Source of the DNA: Lichenicola sp965198655
GTDB taxonomy: Bacteria; Pseudomonadota; Alphaproteobacteria; Acetobacterales; Acetobacteraceae
NCBI GenBank assembly: GCA_965198655.1
Contig: OZ240668.1
Span: 124,001-188,000 of the forward strand
Length of the DNA: 64,000 nucleotides
Direction of reading: 5' to 3'
Shown: piece after piece, positions 8,395-16,844 of the stretch
Layout of the letters: each line of letters opens with the position of its first letter
Numbering within the stretch: position 1 is the first letter of the stretch
Program-made: the position numbers and the translations under genes
The notes under the pieces: generated by a model
What the model was told of the DNA's origin: nothing
What the model saw: only the letters and a program-made list of their open reading frames with translations
The model's database searches: none

Positions 8395-9220
8395 GGCATG
8401 TCTCCGAGAAGTTCCGATGCCAGAAGCATTCGATGACGTGGTGGCCGGGAGGTTGGTGCCAACGGATCCCGACGACAGAAGCAGCCGCCGCAGACGATGA
8501 TGGGTCGACTCGTGCGCCTTGCATCCAGTCCCGCAATCCTCAATGGTCCGTCTCCTTCCCCGCGATTGCCTGGTTAGGAACTGCCGGGCCACATGGCAAC
8601 TGTGGAAACCTACCCCCGCAAACTGTCTCCCGGATGGCGGCGCGACCGCACGGGCGGTTGCGGCAGGATGTGGTTCCAACGAGTTGCCGAGACCCGGTTG
8701 GGGGCCATCGACCGGTCACGTGGCGGACGGACCAGCAGGATCCACGCTCCGGCCAACGCTGAAGACGGGCCGGGCTTCGTCCCGACATCCGGCAACCTCG
8801 CCTGCGTCGGCGTGGCAGTGATGCTCCTGGACGATGTCGTTCCACCGCGACACCTGCCGCCCAACAAGGCTTATGGGACGATTGCCTGCGCCGGCCGCTC
8901 CAGGCGCTCGGCACCAAGCCCGTGATTTCCGTCCAGCCGCAGCCGTCGCGTAATCGAGTGCATGGTCTGCCGGATGAAGCATTGGCAACGAGTCACCACA
9001 CGCGATGCTTGAGCCGCGAAGCGGATCAAGGCCGCGAAGCGGACCAAGGCCAGGACCCTCCGGCCGTGGCACCCGTCGCAACCATGTGTTCTGGCTTATC
9101 TGATGGGAGCGGTAGCCTAGTCAGGAACGGACGAACGCCTTTCTGCCAGACAGTCCATCCGCTCTGACAATGGACTCGATGGCGGGCACCATGCACACGA
9201 TGACGCCATCGCGGCGTCCG
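8395..9220. other. 826-base stretch without a convincing gene
   Basis: Several open frames cross this region on both strands, but they are arginine-rich and low in hydrophobic residues, as expected of noncoding frames in GC-rich DNA, and show no family motif. The porin promoter must lie at the left end. The only structure I see is an 18-base imperfect tandem repeat at 9013-9048. Confidence 0.4.
9013..9048. repeat. Two tandem copies of an 18-base unit
   Basis: GCCGCGAAGCGGATCAAG is followed directly by the same unit with one change (T to C at position 14). Each copy contains the near-palindrome CCGCGAAGCGG. Two copies in a noncoding stretch could be chance slippage or a weak protein-binding pair. 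Confidence 0.6.
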
Positions 9221-10174
9221 CTATCCGTTCGAGTTCCGGCGTGCGGTCTTGCGCAGCTTGCCCATCATGCGTCGCGCCATCTCTGACACCCCGATCTGTG
9301 GCAGTTGCTTGAAGCGGCGCCAAGCGTGAACCGCGAAGCCGCCGCGACGCAGCCAGCGGCTCCTCCTCTGCAGGCGGGGCTCCGCCTTGTCCTGCAGCCA
9401 AGGATGGTAATGCGGCACCGTCGCCTTGACCGGCGGCGTGCCGAATATCAGGACGTAAGCCATGCGGGGTCTCGGCGAGGCGTTCGGTCCGGCACCATGC
9501 ACGACGCGATTCGTGTGGACGCTGCAATCCCCTGCTTGCAGCGGACACCACAGGATGTCGTTCTTCGACCAACCCTCATGGCATTCGAGGGCGTGGATCC
9601 GGCCGTCTCCGCCGACCCAACGATGCGGCAGGACGTCACCGTCGCGAGCAGTCGGGACGAAACCAAGGCAGCCATTCTCGCGGTCGGTATCCTGGAGTGC
9701 GAGCCAGATGCTGATCTCGTTGTAGTCGTGGTCCAGGTTCCGGAACGCGTCGTCCTGATGCCACGGAGTCTCCGCACCATCTCGTGGCGGCTTGAGCAGC
9801 GCGTGGTCCGCCTTGAACGCGGCATCGGGACCGAGCAACTGCCTGGCGACCTCGGCCGCGTTGCGGAAGAACGTCGTCTTGACCAGTTCGGGCGCGAAGT
9901 TCCTCACGTCCAGCAACTGCGGCAAGCGCATCCTGTCCGGTTGCTCGTCGCTGCCGGCGAAGTCGAAGAACAACCCTTCTTCATGACCGACCCGCTGGTC
10001 AAAGAGCTGCTGGAGCCGCTGGCGAATGAGAGCCACGTCCGACAGCGGGCTGATCTGGCCTAGCTTCACGAAGCCGCGAGTATGGAACGACGAAAGCTCC
10101 TGACCCTCCACCTGAAACGGCATGGAGCCACTTCGTTCATCCAGTGGCAGAACCACGACCTCGGCGCTACGCAT
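9221..10174 (-). CDS. Phytanoyl-CoA dioxygenase (PhyH) family oxygenase
   Basis: A 317-residue non-haem Fe(II)/2-oxoglutarate oxygenase of the PhyH family. The iron-binding HxD is visible in TPWHQDDAF near residue 137, the distal histidine in NRVVHGAG near 219, and the 2-oxoglutarate-binding arginine probably in PRPRMAYVL. Before the core lie HTRGFVKLG and a long insert; after it comes a basic, Trp/Arg-rich tail of about 60 residues. Family members hydroxylate small molecules or lipids, and nothing here reveals the substrate. The gene has no operon partner. The start could also be ATG 10123 (MPFQVEGQEL), which fits the usual family N-terminus; neither start has a strong Shine-Dalgarno. Confidence 0.8.
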   Translation of the reverse strand: MRSAEVVVLPLDERSGSMPFQVEGQELSSFHTRGFVKLGQISPLSDVALIRQRLQQLFDQRVGHEEGLFFDFAGSDEQPDRMRLPQLLDVRNFAPELVKTTFFRNAAEVARQLLGPDAAFKADHALLKPPRDGAETPWHQDDAFRNLDHDYNEISIWLALQDTDRENGCLGFVPTARDGDVLPHRWVGGDGRIHALECHEGWSKNDILWCPLQAGDCSVHTNRVVHGAGPNASPRPRMAYVLIFGTPPVKATVPHYHPWLQDKAEPRLQRRSRWLRRGGFAVHAWRRFKQLPQIGVSEMARRMMGKLRKTARRNSNG

Positions 10175-10637
10175 GATCTTGCTTTCTGATAGAAATTCAA
10201 CCGGCCAAGGCTATCGGCTGGTCAATGATAATGACATGGTTGAGCGCGTTGGAGCAATAGTGGTCAGAAATCCGAAGCGGGCCCATATGGGTGTATAAAT
10301 ACGATGACCGACTTTAACCTATTGCTGATAGGAATCATGGTAGTAATTTAATGATCAGTGCTTCCGTCATGCTTTCCTGGTTGGCGCTGGTTGAGGCGAG
10401 TTGCTCCTCGTGCCGGATGCTTGTTCCATGAATCACTCGCTTCTCTTCGCGGTCGACGCCAGGTCGTCGCATGATGGGCGAGGGAGGTGAGACGCCTCGA
10501 CCTGTTTCGCGACCGTTGGTACGCAGGCGGCCGAGGCTCTGGACCTTCACGGGTTGTCTCGCCCATCGTCCCCGCGGGAACGACCTGGCCTCCGCCATTC
10601 CCGGGCGGAAACTGAACCGTCGTTCGTAGGCAGCGAC

Positions 10638-10991
10638 CGTCTCGATCCGACGGAAGTCGGCGCCATCGTCCCACATCCGATGCAGGATCATCGCCGGCTT
10701 GGCAGACCATGGCCACACGTGCCCGAGCCGCGTCGTCTGGCGACAGCCAGGCCCACGCCTTCGCCGACCATCTGGTGCCTGTGATCGGCAGTGAGTGCGC
10801 GGCCTCGGAAAGGGCAGTGTGGGGCAGTTCCCCGACGCATCGGCTGATCCGACCCTGCACATCGGTCTCGCTCCGCGGAGCTGGCGCGGCAGCGGGGCGA
10901 CGCCGGCGACGGCAAGCAACCGCATTGGAGAGATGGCATGTGATCCGTTTCTCCGTAGCCCCATCCGGATGAGTGACCGCACGAAGCCCAG
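10638..10991 (-). pseudogene. Decayed IS110-family transposase C-terminal fragment
   Basis: Read in two alternating frames on the minus strand, this stretch aligns to the C-terminal (IS116/IS110/IS902) domain: SPMRLLAVAGVAPLPR, then GRISRCVGELPHTALSEAAH and RWSAKAWAW in the second frame, then PAMILHRMWDDGADFR back in the first. Family members show the same order, roughly a GRISKCGD-like block, an SALKAWG-like block and a KLAVILHRMW-like block. At least two frameshifts and the absence of the N-terminal DEDD catalytic half make it inactive. It lies beside tRNA-Leu. The call rests on motif order only. Confidence 0.55.
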
Positions 10992-11172
10992 AGTTATCGA
11001 AGCCGAAGAAAAGGAGTGCGGCATGACCGGCCGTGCCGTCACCTCTGCCGAACACCGCATCATCTCCGACAGCCGCGCGGTCGGCTATCATAGCCTGCGA
11101 TCGGCACCCAGCTCGGCACCAACGGCGAGGCGCGTCGGCAACCTTGTTCCTGGTTGGTCACAGACAGGTATA

Positions 11173-11254
11173 TGCCCGCCGCCGGACTCGAACCGGCACG
11201 CCCTACGGGCTGCGGATTTTAAGTCCGCTGCGTCTACCATTCCGCCAGGCGGGC
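11173..11254 (-). tRNA. tRNA-Leu (anticodon TAA)
   Basis: An 82-nt class II tRNA on the minus strand. The acceptor stem GCCCGCC pairs with GGCGGGC, followed by discriminator A. The D-loop region is TGGCGGAATGGTAGACGC, the anticodon loop is ACTTAAAATCC with TAA, a variable arm is present, and the T-loop is CGGTTCGAGTCCG. CCA is not encoded. Confidence 0.95.
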
Positions 11255-11326
11255 AGCGGGAGCGTCCGCCGGTCATGCTTCAACCGGATCCGCTGTGCAA
11301 GGCAGGTCCGGGTGCCGGCATGTCGA

Positions 11327-12100
11327 TCAGCCGGTTCGCAGCAAGGCGGCGCCATGTCGCCTCAGCCAGGTTTCGGCCTGGACACGGTGCGGCGTCAGCC
11401 GCTCCACCAAGCGCCAGAACGCCTCACCATGGTCGAGGTGGCGCAGATGGGCCAGCTCGTGCGCGACCACGTAGTGCTGGATCTCGGGCGGCGCCATCAC
11501 CAGGCGCCAACTGAACATCACCGCCCGCTCCGAGGAACAGCTTCCCCAGCGCGTCGCGGTGTCCTTGATGCTCAGGCGGGACGGCAGCAGGTCGGGCTCG
11601 ACCGCGTCATGCACGGCGATCTGCGTCACCAGGCGCGACAACCGGGAGCGGGCCTCGGCGCGCAGGAAGTCGGCCACTCGCCTGGGGAGGAAGGGCCGTT
11701 CGCCGCTGACCCGGATCTCGTCCGCTTCCAGCCAGACGCCGCGGCGCGCCTCCGGCCGGTGACGGATGATGCGGGAACGGCCGTCGACCAGCACCATGGC
11801 CCCGTCGTCCAGCCGGACCACGTCCGGTAGTGCTGCAAGCCGGTTCGCGGCCCAACCGGCATGGGCCTGCAGCAGCGCCAGGCCGGCGGCACGGGCGGCC
11901 CGCGTGGGCAGCGTCACCACCACGGCACCGGCACGCGGATCGATCCGCAGCGAGACCCGGCGAGCCCGGGTGCACCGGCGCCAGCGCACCGGCATGTCGC
12001 CGTCAGGAAGGCGGAGCAGCTCCGGTTCTCCGAACGGCGCAGCGTTGCGATCCGCTCCGGGCGCTGCGCGACCCGGCCTTCGAACGGAGCCGGATGTCAT
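11327..12100 (-). CDS. M48-like zinc metallopeptidase (YgjP/DUF45 family)
   Basis: A 257-residue protein of the YgjP/DUF45 family, putative zinc-dependent peptidases related to M48. The active-site motif HELAHLRHLDHGEAFW is near residue 215, with the HExxH histidines and a downstream histidine. The family hallmark IKDTATRWGSCSS is about 30 residues earlier. The substrate is unknown for the family. The start at ATG 12100 overlaps the stop of the upstream YcgN-like gene as ATGA, so the two are translationally coupled; the longer open frame upstream is just antisense coding capacity over the neighbour. Confidence 0.88.
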   Translation of the reverse strand: MTSGSVRRPGRAAPGADRNAAPFGEPELLRLPDGDMPVRWRRCTRARRVSLRIDPRAGAVVVTLPTRAARAAGLALLQAHAGWAANRLAALPDVVRLDDGAMVLVDGRSRIIRHRPEARRGVWLEADEIRVSGERPFLPRRVADFLRAEARSRLSRLVTQIAVHDAVEPDLLPSRLSIKDTATRWGSCSSERAVMFSWRLVMAPPEIQHYVVAHELAHLRHLDHGEAFWRLVERLTPHRVQAETWLRRHGAALLRTG

Positions 12101-12648
12101 CGATCCACGGGTCCCGCGGGCAGGCCCGGTTTGACCGCCGTGCGTCGCCGGATCAGCGGGGTGGCCTTCGGATCCCGTCCCGGGGCGGACCGGGCCTGGC
12201 GGGGCGTGCGTCCGGGCCAGTCGACGACGTGATGCTCGAGCGGTCCGGCGACGCGCTCGCTGATCGCGCGGCCCTGCACGGAGATCCCAGCCTGGTGCAC
12301 GCTGTCGGCCCGTCCCGAAACCAGCGGGTGCCACCAGGCGAGCCCGCGTCCCTCGGCGATCCGCCGGTATCCGCACGATGGCGGCAGCCAGTCGATCTCC
12401 GTCAGGGCGTCGGGGGTGAGCTGCACGCAATCCGGCACCTTGCGTCGGCGGCGCGCGTAGTCGGAGCAGGCGCAGGTTCCGGTGTCGAGCAGCCGGCAGG
12501 CGACGTTGGTGTAGAGGATCTCGTCCGTGTCCTCGGTCCGCAGCTTGTGCAGGCAGCAACGGCCGCAGCCGTCGCATAGCGACTCCCACTCCGCGGTGGT
12601 CATCTGCTCAAGGGTCTTGGTCTTCCAGAAAGGTGCCGGCGAACGCAT
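12097..12648 (-). CDS. YcgN-family (UPF0260) cysteine-cluster protein
   Basis: A 183-residue protein of the YcgN/UPF0260 family. The Cys-rich signature LCDGCGRCCLHKL is near residue 24, with further cysteines in NVACRLLDTGTCACSDY and the downstream LPPSCGYRRIAEG. The arrangement suggests a metal or Fe-S centre, but no biochemical role is established for the family. After the family core, the last 30 residues are basic and Pro-rich. It is the first gene of a two-gene unit with the YgjP-like peptidase, sharing a four-base overlap. Arginine/proline content of the tail resembles noncoding GC-rich sequence, so that end is the least certain. Confidence 0.85.
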   Translation of the reverse strand: MRSPAPFWKTKTLEQMTTAEWESLCDGCGRCCLHKLRTEDTDEILYTNVACRLLDTGTCACSDYARRRRKVPDCVQLTPDALTEIDWLPPSCGYRRIAEGRGLAWWHPLVSGRADSVHQAGISVQGRAISERVAGPLEHHVVDWPGRTPRQARSAPGRDPKATPLIRRRTAVKPGLPAGPVDR

Positions 12649-12712
12649 GGCAAGAGGTTACGTCCTCGTGGCGCGATAAGGAAGGACGCGTCGGCCCAAC
12701 CTCAGCCGAACC

Positions 12713-13159
12713 TCAACGGCGAAGCGCCAGCGCCGCGAGGTCCACCAGCCCGGCCAGCAACGCGCCCAGCAGCCCGGGCGGTCCCATCTGCGGCAGCCAG
12801 ACCAGACGCAGGATCGCGATCCGTCCGGCGCCGAGGCCGGATGCGGCCCGGACCTGGCCGTCCAGCATCCCGGCCAGCCTGGACAGCGCCGGCAGCACCA
12901 GCAAGGGCAGGACGCCGAGGACCAGGAAAGCGGCCCGGGTGCCGGCATCGAGGCCGTGCACGGCAAGCTCCGGGCGGATGGCCAGAACGATGCCGGGAAC
13001 CAGCAAGGCCAGCGCCAGTTGCCGCGCTGCCCGCCGCCACCATCGACGGAGGAGCGCCACGCCGGAAGTGATCGCAACGCCGAGCAGAAGCGATGCCAGC
13101 AGGCAGGCGGCGCCCGCGGGGAGGATCCAGCCGCCCAGGACGGCCTGCGGATGGCTCAC
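12713..13159 (-). CDS. Truncated polyamine-type ABC permease-like membrane protein
   Basis: A 148-residue protein starting with GTG 13159, which overlaps the upstream binding-protein stop (GTGA). About four hydrophobic segments are visible (around residues 6-33, 44-62, 75-97 and 122-145). Near the C-terminus, ASGLGAGRIAILRLVWLPQM resembles the EAA loop of PotB/PotC-type permeases, which couples to the ATPase. Real permeases of this class have about 260-290 residues and six membrane spans, and usually occur in pairs. This one is roughly half size and alone. The frame is open and in step with its operon, so it reads as a reduced rather than randomly broken gene. Confidence 0.6.
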   Translation of the reverse strand: MSHPQAVLGGWILPAGAACLLASLLLGVAITSGVALLRRWWRRAARQLALALLVPGIVLAIRPELAVHGLDAGTRAAFLVLGVLPLLVLPALSRLAGMLDGQVRAASGLGAGRIAILRLVWLPQMGPPGLLGALLAGLVDLAALALRR

Positions 13160-14274
13160 TTGCCGATCCAGGCCTCGAAGCGCGCCTTGATCGAGTCGAG
13201 ATGCGCCGCCCAGAACGCGTCGTCCTCGGGCAGTGCGTCCTGCCGGTGCTCCGGCGTGGCGGGACTGTCGGCGGGAAGCGCCTGGTCCGGCGGCGCGTCC
13301 TGCAGGAGGCTGACGCCCGGATAGCGGCCGGCGAAATCCGCCTGATGCGCCGGGTCGATCATGAAGCCCAGCAACTGTCGTCCACGCGCAACCCGGTCGT
13401 CCGCCTGACCCTGACCGCTGCCGACCGCCGCGGGACGGCCTGGGATCGTCCAGCTCAGAATCGTGCTGATGCTCTGCTGCCACTGGATGCCGAAGTCCCG
13501 GTGGCCGGCCAGGTTGGCGGCGGCGACCACGTCGTTCGGCGACAGGGTCATCAGCACGTCACCGGACTGGATGACGTGAACCGCCTGATCCGGTGTGTCC
13601 CACCAGACGACATAGGGCTTGAGCTGGTCGAGCTTGCGGAAGGCCCGGTCCAGCCCGGCCTCGCTGCCCAGGACGCGATACACGTCGCGTGGCGCCACGC
13701 CGTCGGCCAGAAGGGCGATCTCCATCGTGCCGCGCGGGTTGCGGGACAGGCCGCGCTTGCCGGGCCGACGCGCCACGTCCCAGAAGTCCGACCAGCTCGG
13801 CACGCTGTCGATCCGGCTCCTGTCCCAGGCCAGCACCAGGTTGATCCGGAATGCGCCCAGCCCGCATCGGCTGACGGCGTCCCCGTCCAGCCGCTCGTAG
13901 TTGTTCTGGACCAGGTCCGTCGCCAGCGCGGGATCGACCGGCAGCAGCAGCCCTTCCCGGCAGGCGATCAGCACCGACGCGTTGTCCATCAGCACCAGCG
14001 ACTGGTCCGGCGCGGCCCCGGTCCGCGCCCGGTCCTGCAGCGTCGCCAGGAGCCCATTCCAGGCGACCGGACGGATGCCGATCCTAGTCTGTGCGGTGAA
14101 CGGGGAGAAGAACGCCTGCGTCATCGCGTCCTGCACCGGTCCGCCGAGGGTCGCAACCACCAGCGGCCTGGCTGGCGGCTCCTTCGTCCGGTCCCCGGCG
14201 CCGCGTGCTGCCGGCGACAGGAAGAACCACCCGACGCACAAGGCCGTCCAGGGTCGGATGCGGACATGGCCCAT
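13156..14274 (-). CDS. PotD-like periplasmic solute-binding protein
   Basis: A 372-residue extracellular solute-binding protein of the polyamine/aminoethylphosphonate-type family (COG0687). An N-terminal signal peptide (about residues 1-26) ends near SPAARGAG. Typical strings follow: LVVATLGGPVQDAM, GLGAFRINLVLAWD, PRGTMEIALLADGVAP, LDQLKPYVVWWDTPDQAV and SGDVLMTLS. It would bind a small cationic or similar ligand in the periplasm. It lies second in a unit of ATPase, binding protein and truncated permease. The start at ATG 14274 leaves a 174-base gap after the ATPase gene. The C-terminus has an extra acidic, Pro/Asp-rich segment before the final helix. The ligand cannot be assigned. Confidence 0.82.
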   Translation of the reverse strand: MGHVRIRPWTALCVGWFFLSPAARGAGDRTKEPPARPLVVATLGGPVQDAMTQAFFSPFTAQTRIGIRPVAWNGLLATLQDRARTGAAPDQSLVLMDNASVLIACREGLLLPVDPALATDLVQNNYERLDGDAVSRCGLGAFRINLVLAWDRSRIDSVPSWSDFWDVARRPGKRGLSRNPRGTMEIALLADGVAPRDVYRVLGSEAGLDRAFRKLDQLKPYVVWWDTPDQAVHVIQSGDVLMTLSPNDVVAAANLAGHRDFGIQWQQSISTILSWTIPGRPAAVGSGQGQADDRVARGRQLLGFMIDPAHQADFAGRYPGVSLLQDAPPDQALPADSPATPEHRQDALPEDDAFWAAHLDSIKARFEAWIGK

Positions 14275-14448
14275 GCACAGGTCCGCGTCCTGCTTCAGGG
14301 ATGCGGTGGTCCGTGGTTGAACAGGCTTGGCGATGGCGACCGGCTCGTCGTGGGTGGTCGCGCCAAAGGCCGACAGAAGGATGGGAAGGTCAACCTAGAG
14401 CATGTTCGGCGCTGCTGGAACAGTTGCCGGGAACGACCGGTCCTGCCG

Positions 14449-15567
14449 CTACGGGGATGCCGCGAACACCCGCGCGTGATGCGGCTGCCAGGCCAGCAGC
14501 GCCGGCCGGTCCGGACGCAGCTCCGACGCCAGCGCCGCAGGGGGCCGCCTGACCAGCAGTTCGCTGCCATCGGCCAACCGGAAACGCAGCCGGAGATGGT
14601 CGACCAGATGCACCGCGTCCAGCAGCGTCGCCGGCACCGCGCTGCCGAGCTCGAGACCCGGCCGCTGGATGAAGGCGGTGGCGATACGGTCCGGACGCAC
14701 GCACAGCACGCAGAGCATTCCCTCTTCCAGGGCTTCGCCCGGCTCCGCCTCCATCTCGTGTCCGCAGCTCAATCGCACCGATGCGATCTCGTCGTCCAGG
14801 CGCACGATCCGCCCGGTCAGGACGTTGGCGTCGCCCAGCCGACACGCCACCACCGGATCGGCCGGCCGGTCGAGCAGGGCCTGGGCGGTGCCGACCTGAT
14901 GCAGGCGGCCGGCGTGGAGGATGCCGATCTCGTCGCCGAGCAGCAGCGCCTCGTCCCGGTCGGCGGTGACCAGCAGGACGGTCAGGCCGCGCGCCCGGAC
15001 CAGCCGGCGCAGCGTCCGCTGCAGCAACTGGCGGGGTGCGGGGTCCAGGAGCGCGAACGGATCATCCAGCAGGATCAGCTTCGGGTCGAACACCAGGGCG
15101 CGGGCGAGTGCGGTGCGGATGCGGGCGGCATCGTCGAGCGCCCGGGGTCGCCGTTGCGCCGACGCTTCAAGCCCGAGCAGCGCCAGCGCCTCGCCGACCC
15201 GACGCTGCCGCTCCGGCGACGCTATCCGTAGCACCCGCAACGGGAACGACACGTTGTCGCTCACGCTCAGATGCGGGAACAGCGGGTCGCGCATGGACAC
15301 AATGCTGACCCGCCGCCTCCTTGGCGGCTGCTCGTCGATGGCGAGGCCATCAACCAACACCTGCCCATCCTCGCTCCGGCGGTGGCCCGCGACCACGTCG
15401 AGGAGCAGCGAGCCGCCGGCCTGGCGGTCGCCGAGCAGGGCCAGGCATCGTCCAGGCGGCAGGTCCAGCGACACCGCTCGCAGGATCCCGTCCGGATGGG
15501 CCGGGTCCCCGGCCTGCAACCGGGCCAGCGACAAGCGCGGGACGTCTCCGTTCCCGGGCCGGTTCAT
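14449..15567 (-). CDS. PotA-like ABC ATPase with degenerate catalytic motifs
   Basis: A 372-residue protein with clear PotA-type fold and order: ABC domain to about residue 245, then a C-terminal TOBE-like regulatory domain. Its catalytic motifs are changed throughout. Walker A reads GDRQAGGS (no lysine), the Q-loop reads SMRDPLFPHL (no glutamine), the signature reads ALDDAAR instead of LSGGQ, Walker B reads LILLDDP (Asp replaces the catalytic Glu), and the switch reads VTADRDEA (no histidine). Flanking framework such as LARALVFDPK and GDANVLTG is retained, and the reading frame is intact. By family knowledge it should not hydrolyse ATP. It heads the operon with the PotD-like protein and the half-size permease. 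Confidence 0.8.
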   Translation of the reverse strand: MNRPGNGDVPRLSLARLQAGDPAHPDGILRAVSLDLPPGRCLALLGDRQAGGSLLLDVVAGHRRSEDGQVLVDGLAIDEQPPRRRRVSIVSMRDPLFPHLSVSDNVSFPLRVLRIASPERQRRVGEALALLGLEASAQRRPRALDDAARIRTALARALVFDPKLILLDDPFALLDPAPRQLLQRTLRRLVRARGLTVLLVTADRDEALLLGDEIGILHAGRLHQVGTAQALLDRPADPVVACRLGDANVLTGRIVRLDDEIASVRLSCGHEMEAEPGEALEEGMLCVLCVRPDRIATAFIQRPGLELGSAVPATLLDAVHLVDHLRLRFRLADGSELLVRRPPAALASELRPDRPALLAWQPHHARVFAASP

Positions 15568-15630
15568 TCGCGCGATGCAACTTGGCGGTCCAGGCGACGT
15601 TCGTCAGCCCTGTTGAGATGGGGTGCGACC

Positions 15631-15912
15631 ATGAGTTTCTCCAGGACGGTGACCGACAAGGCGAAGGACGTGGCGAGCGACACCCAGGACCAGATCCAGA
15701 GCTTGCGCGCCCAGGTGGAGCAGTTGCTCAACGAGCGTGTGACGCCGGCGTTGGCGGGTGCTGCCGGCAAGGCCGAAACCGCGGTCCACAGCGCACGCGA
15801 CATGACCACGTCGCAGGTCGAGACGGTATCGGCGCAGGTCCGGGACCAGCCGATCATCGCGATCGGCATCGCCGCCGCCGTGGGCTACCTGATCGGCCGG
15901 ATCGCGCGGTGA
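15631..15912 (+). CDS. DUF883/ElaB-YqjD-type membrane-anchored protein
   Basis: A 93-residue protein: a hydrophilic, amphipathic helix-rich N-terminus (about residues 5-70) is followed by a C-terminal anchor, IIAIGIAAAVGYLIGRIAR. This is the ElaB/YqjD (DUF883) layout. In E. coli, relatives are inner-membrane, stationary-phase proteins that can bind ribosomes; that role is not demonstrated here. The ATG is preceded by only a weak Shine-Dalgarno. It begins a two-gene unit with the holin-like gene 10 bases downstream and diverges from the degenerate ABC operon. Confidence 0.8.
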   Translation: MSFSRTVTDKAKDVASDTQDQIQSLRAQVEQLLNERVTPALAGAAGKAETAVHSARDMTTSQVETVSAQVRDQPIIAIGIAAAVGYLIGRIAR

Positions 15913-15922
15913 GGACACCCTC

Positions 15923-16363
15923 GTGAAGGCCGTCGACCTCGCCAGGATCGCCGCGACGGCGGAAGCCCTGCGCCTGCGCCGGCAAGCGTTGCGGCTCGGC
16001 CGTCAAGTCGTCTTCCTGGTGGTCGCCGGCTTGTTTGGCTTCTTCGCGCTCATCGCCCTCCATGTCGTCCTGTGGACGCTTTGCGACGGTCCCTGGAACA
16101 CCGGCAAGGTCTGGGCCTCCGTCATCGTGCTGGGAGTCGACGTCCTCGTGGCCGTCATCCTGGTCCTGCTCGGGCGTGGCAGGCTACCGGATCCGATCGA
16201 GGTCGAGGCGCGCATCACCCGCGACCGATCGATTTCGGAGTTGCGCAGCACGTTGGCGATGACGGCCGTCACCGGCGCCGTCGCCGGCCCGGCCGGCCGC
16301 TTTGCCGGCCGCACCGCTTGGGGTGCCCTGCGCAAGCTCGTGCGCGGCCGCCGCCATCGATAA
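15923..16363 (+). CDS. Small two-span membrane protein, YqjE/phage-holin superfamily III type
   Basis: A 146-residue protein starting at GTG 15923 with GAGG upstream. A basic N-terminal helix precedes two membrane segments (about residues 28-52 and 62-84); the tail is soluble and ends in an Arg-rich stretch. Size, topology and position directly after a DUF883 gene match the yqjD-yqjE pair of enterobacteria, whose YqjE belongs to the actin-binding/holin-like DUF1469 group. Function is unproven for the family; envelope or stress physiology is a reasonable guess. No sign of a prophage surrounds it. Confidence 0.65.
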   Translation: MKAVDLARIAATAEALRLRRQALRLGRQVVFLVVAGLFGFFALIALHVVLWTLCDGPWNTGKVWASVIVLGVDVLVAVILVLLGRGRLPDPIEVEARITRDRSISELRSTLAMTAVTGAVAGPAGRFAGRTAWGALRKLVRGRRHR

Positions 16364-16415
16364 CATCCCGACGGTCGGCACGACCATGCACTGATCTCGT
16401 CGGGGCGGACCGGGT

Positions 16416-16844
16416 TCAATCGGTCCGCCCCGACCTCCGGCCCGCAACCTCGTCCAGCACGCGCTGATCCTGGCGATTCTCCTCCAGTCGCTGTTCGGCG
16501 CGACGCTGCTCCATCAGGGTCTCGACGGCCTTGACGCCCGACCGGGCCAGCGTCAGCACCGCCCGGGCCTGATCAAGCACCGCCGTGGCGTCCCGTTGCG
16601 CGTCGTGTGCCTGCTTGATCGCCCTCCGCCCCGTCGGCAGCCAACGGGCGAACGTTTCCACCGCTTCATCGCTCCCCGTCAGGCTCATCGCCGCCCGCAT
16701 CTCCTGCTCCAAGGCAGCCGATGCCGCTTCGACGCGGTCGGAAGCATCACGCTCCATGCGATAGGCATCGGCAACGGCCTTCTGCGCCTCGTCCAGGGCG
16801 GACTTGCGGACCCGGAGCATCGTGCCGAGCGGGTCGCGCTTCAT
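16416..16844 (-). CDS. fliJ: Flagellar export chaperone FliJ
   Basis: A 142-residue, almost entirely alpha-helical coiled-coil protein rich in Ala, Glu, Arg and Gln. It starts MKRDPLGTMLRVRKSALDEA, as FliJ proteins do (residues near 5-20 pack on FliI). It forms the stalk of the export ATPase and ferries chaperone-substrate complexes to FlhA. Sequence conservation in FliJ is low, so the assignment leans on the ATGA overlap with fliI directly upstream, the coiled-coil composition and the length. Last gene of the fliI-fliJ unit. Confidence 0.85.
   Translation of the reverse strand: MKRDPLGTMLRVRKSALDEAQKAVADAYRMERDASDRVEAASAALEQEMRAAMSLTGSDEAVETFARWLPTGRRAIKQAHDAQRDATAVLDQARAVLTLARSGVKAVETLMEQRRAEQRLEENRQDQRVLDEVAGRRSGRTD

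Noticed and set aside
11088..11276. A 62-codon minus-strand ORF around 11,170
   Set aside because: It is the translation of the tRNA-Leu gene, a common annotation artefact.
13093..15231. A 712-codon plus-strand frame over the ABC cassette
   Set aside because: Antisense to the binding protein and ATPase, both of which have clear family structure on the minus strand.
15923..16363. Prophage holin
   Set aside because: No lysis, capsid or integrase genes nearby; the DUF883 partner points to the chromosomal yqjD-yqjE type.
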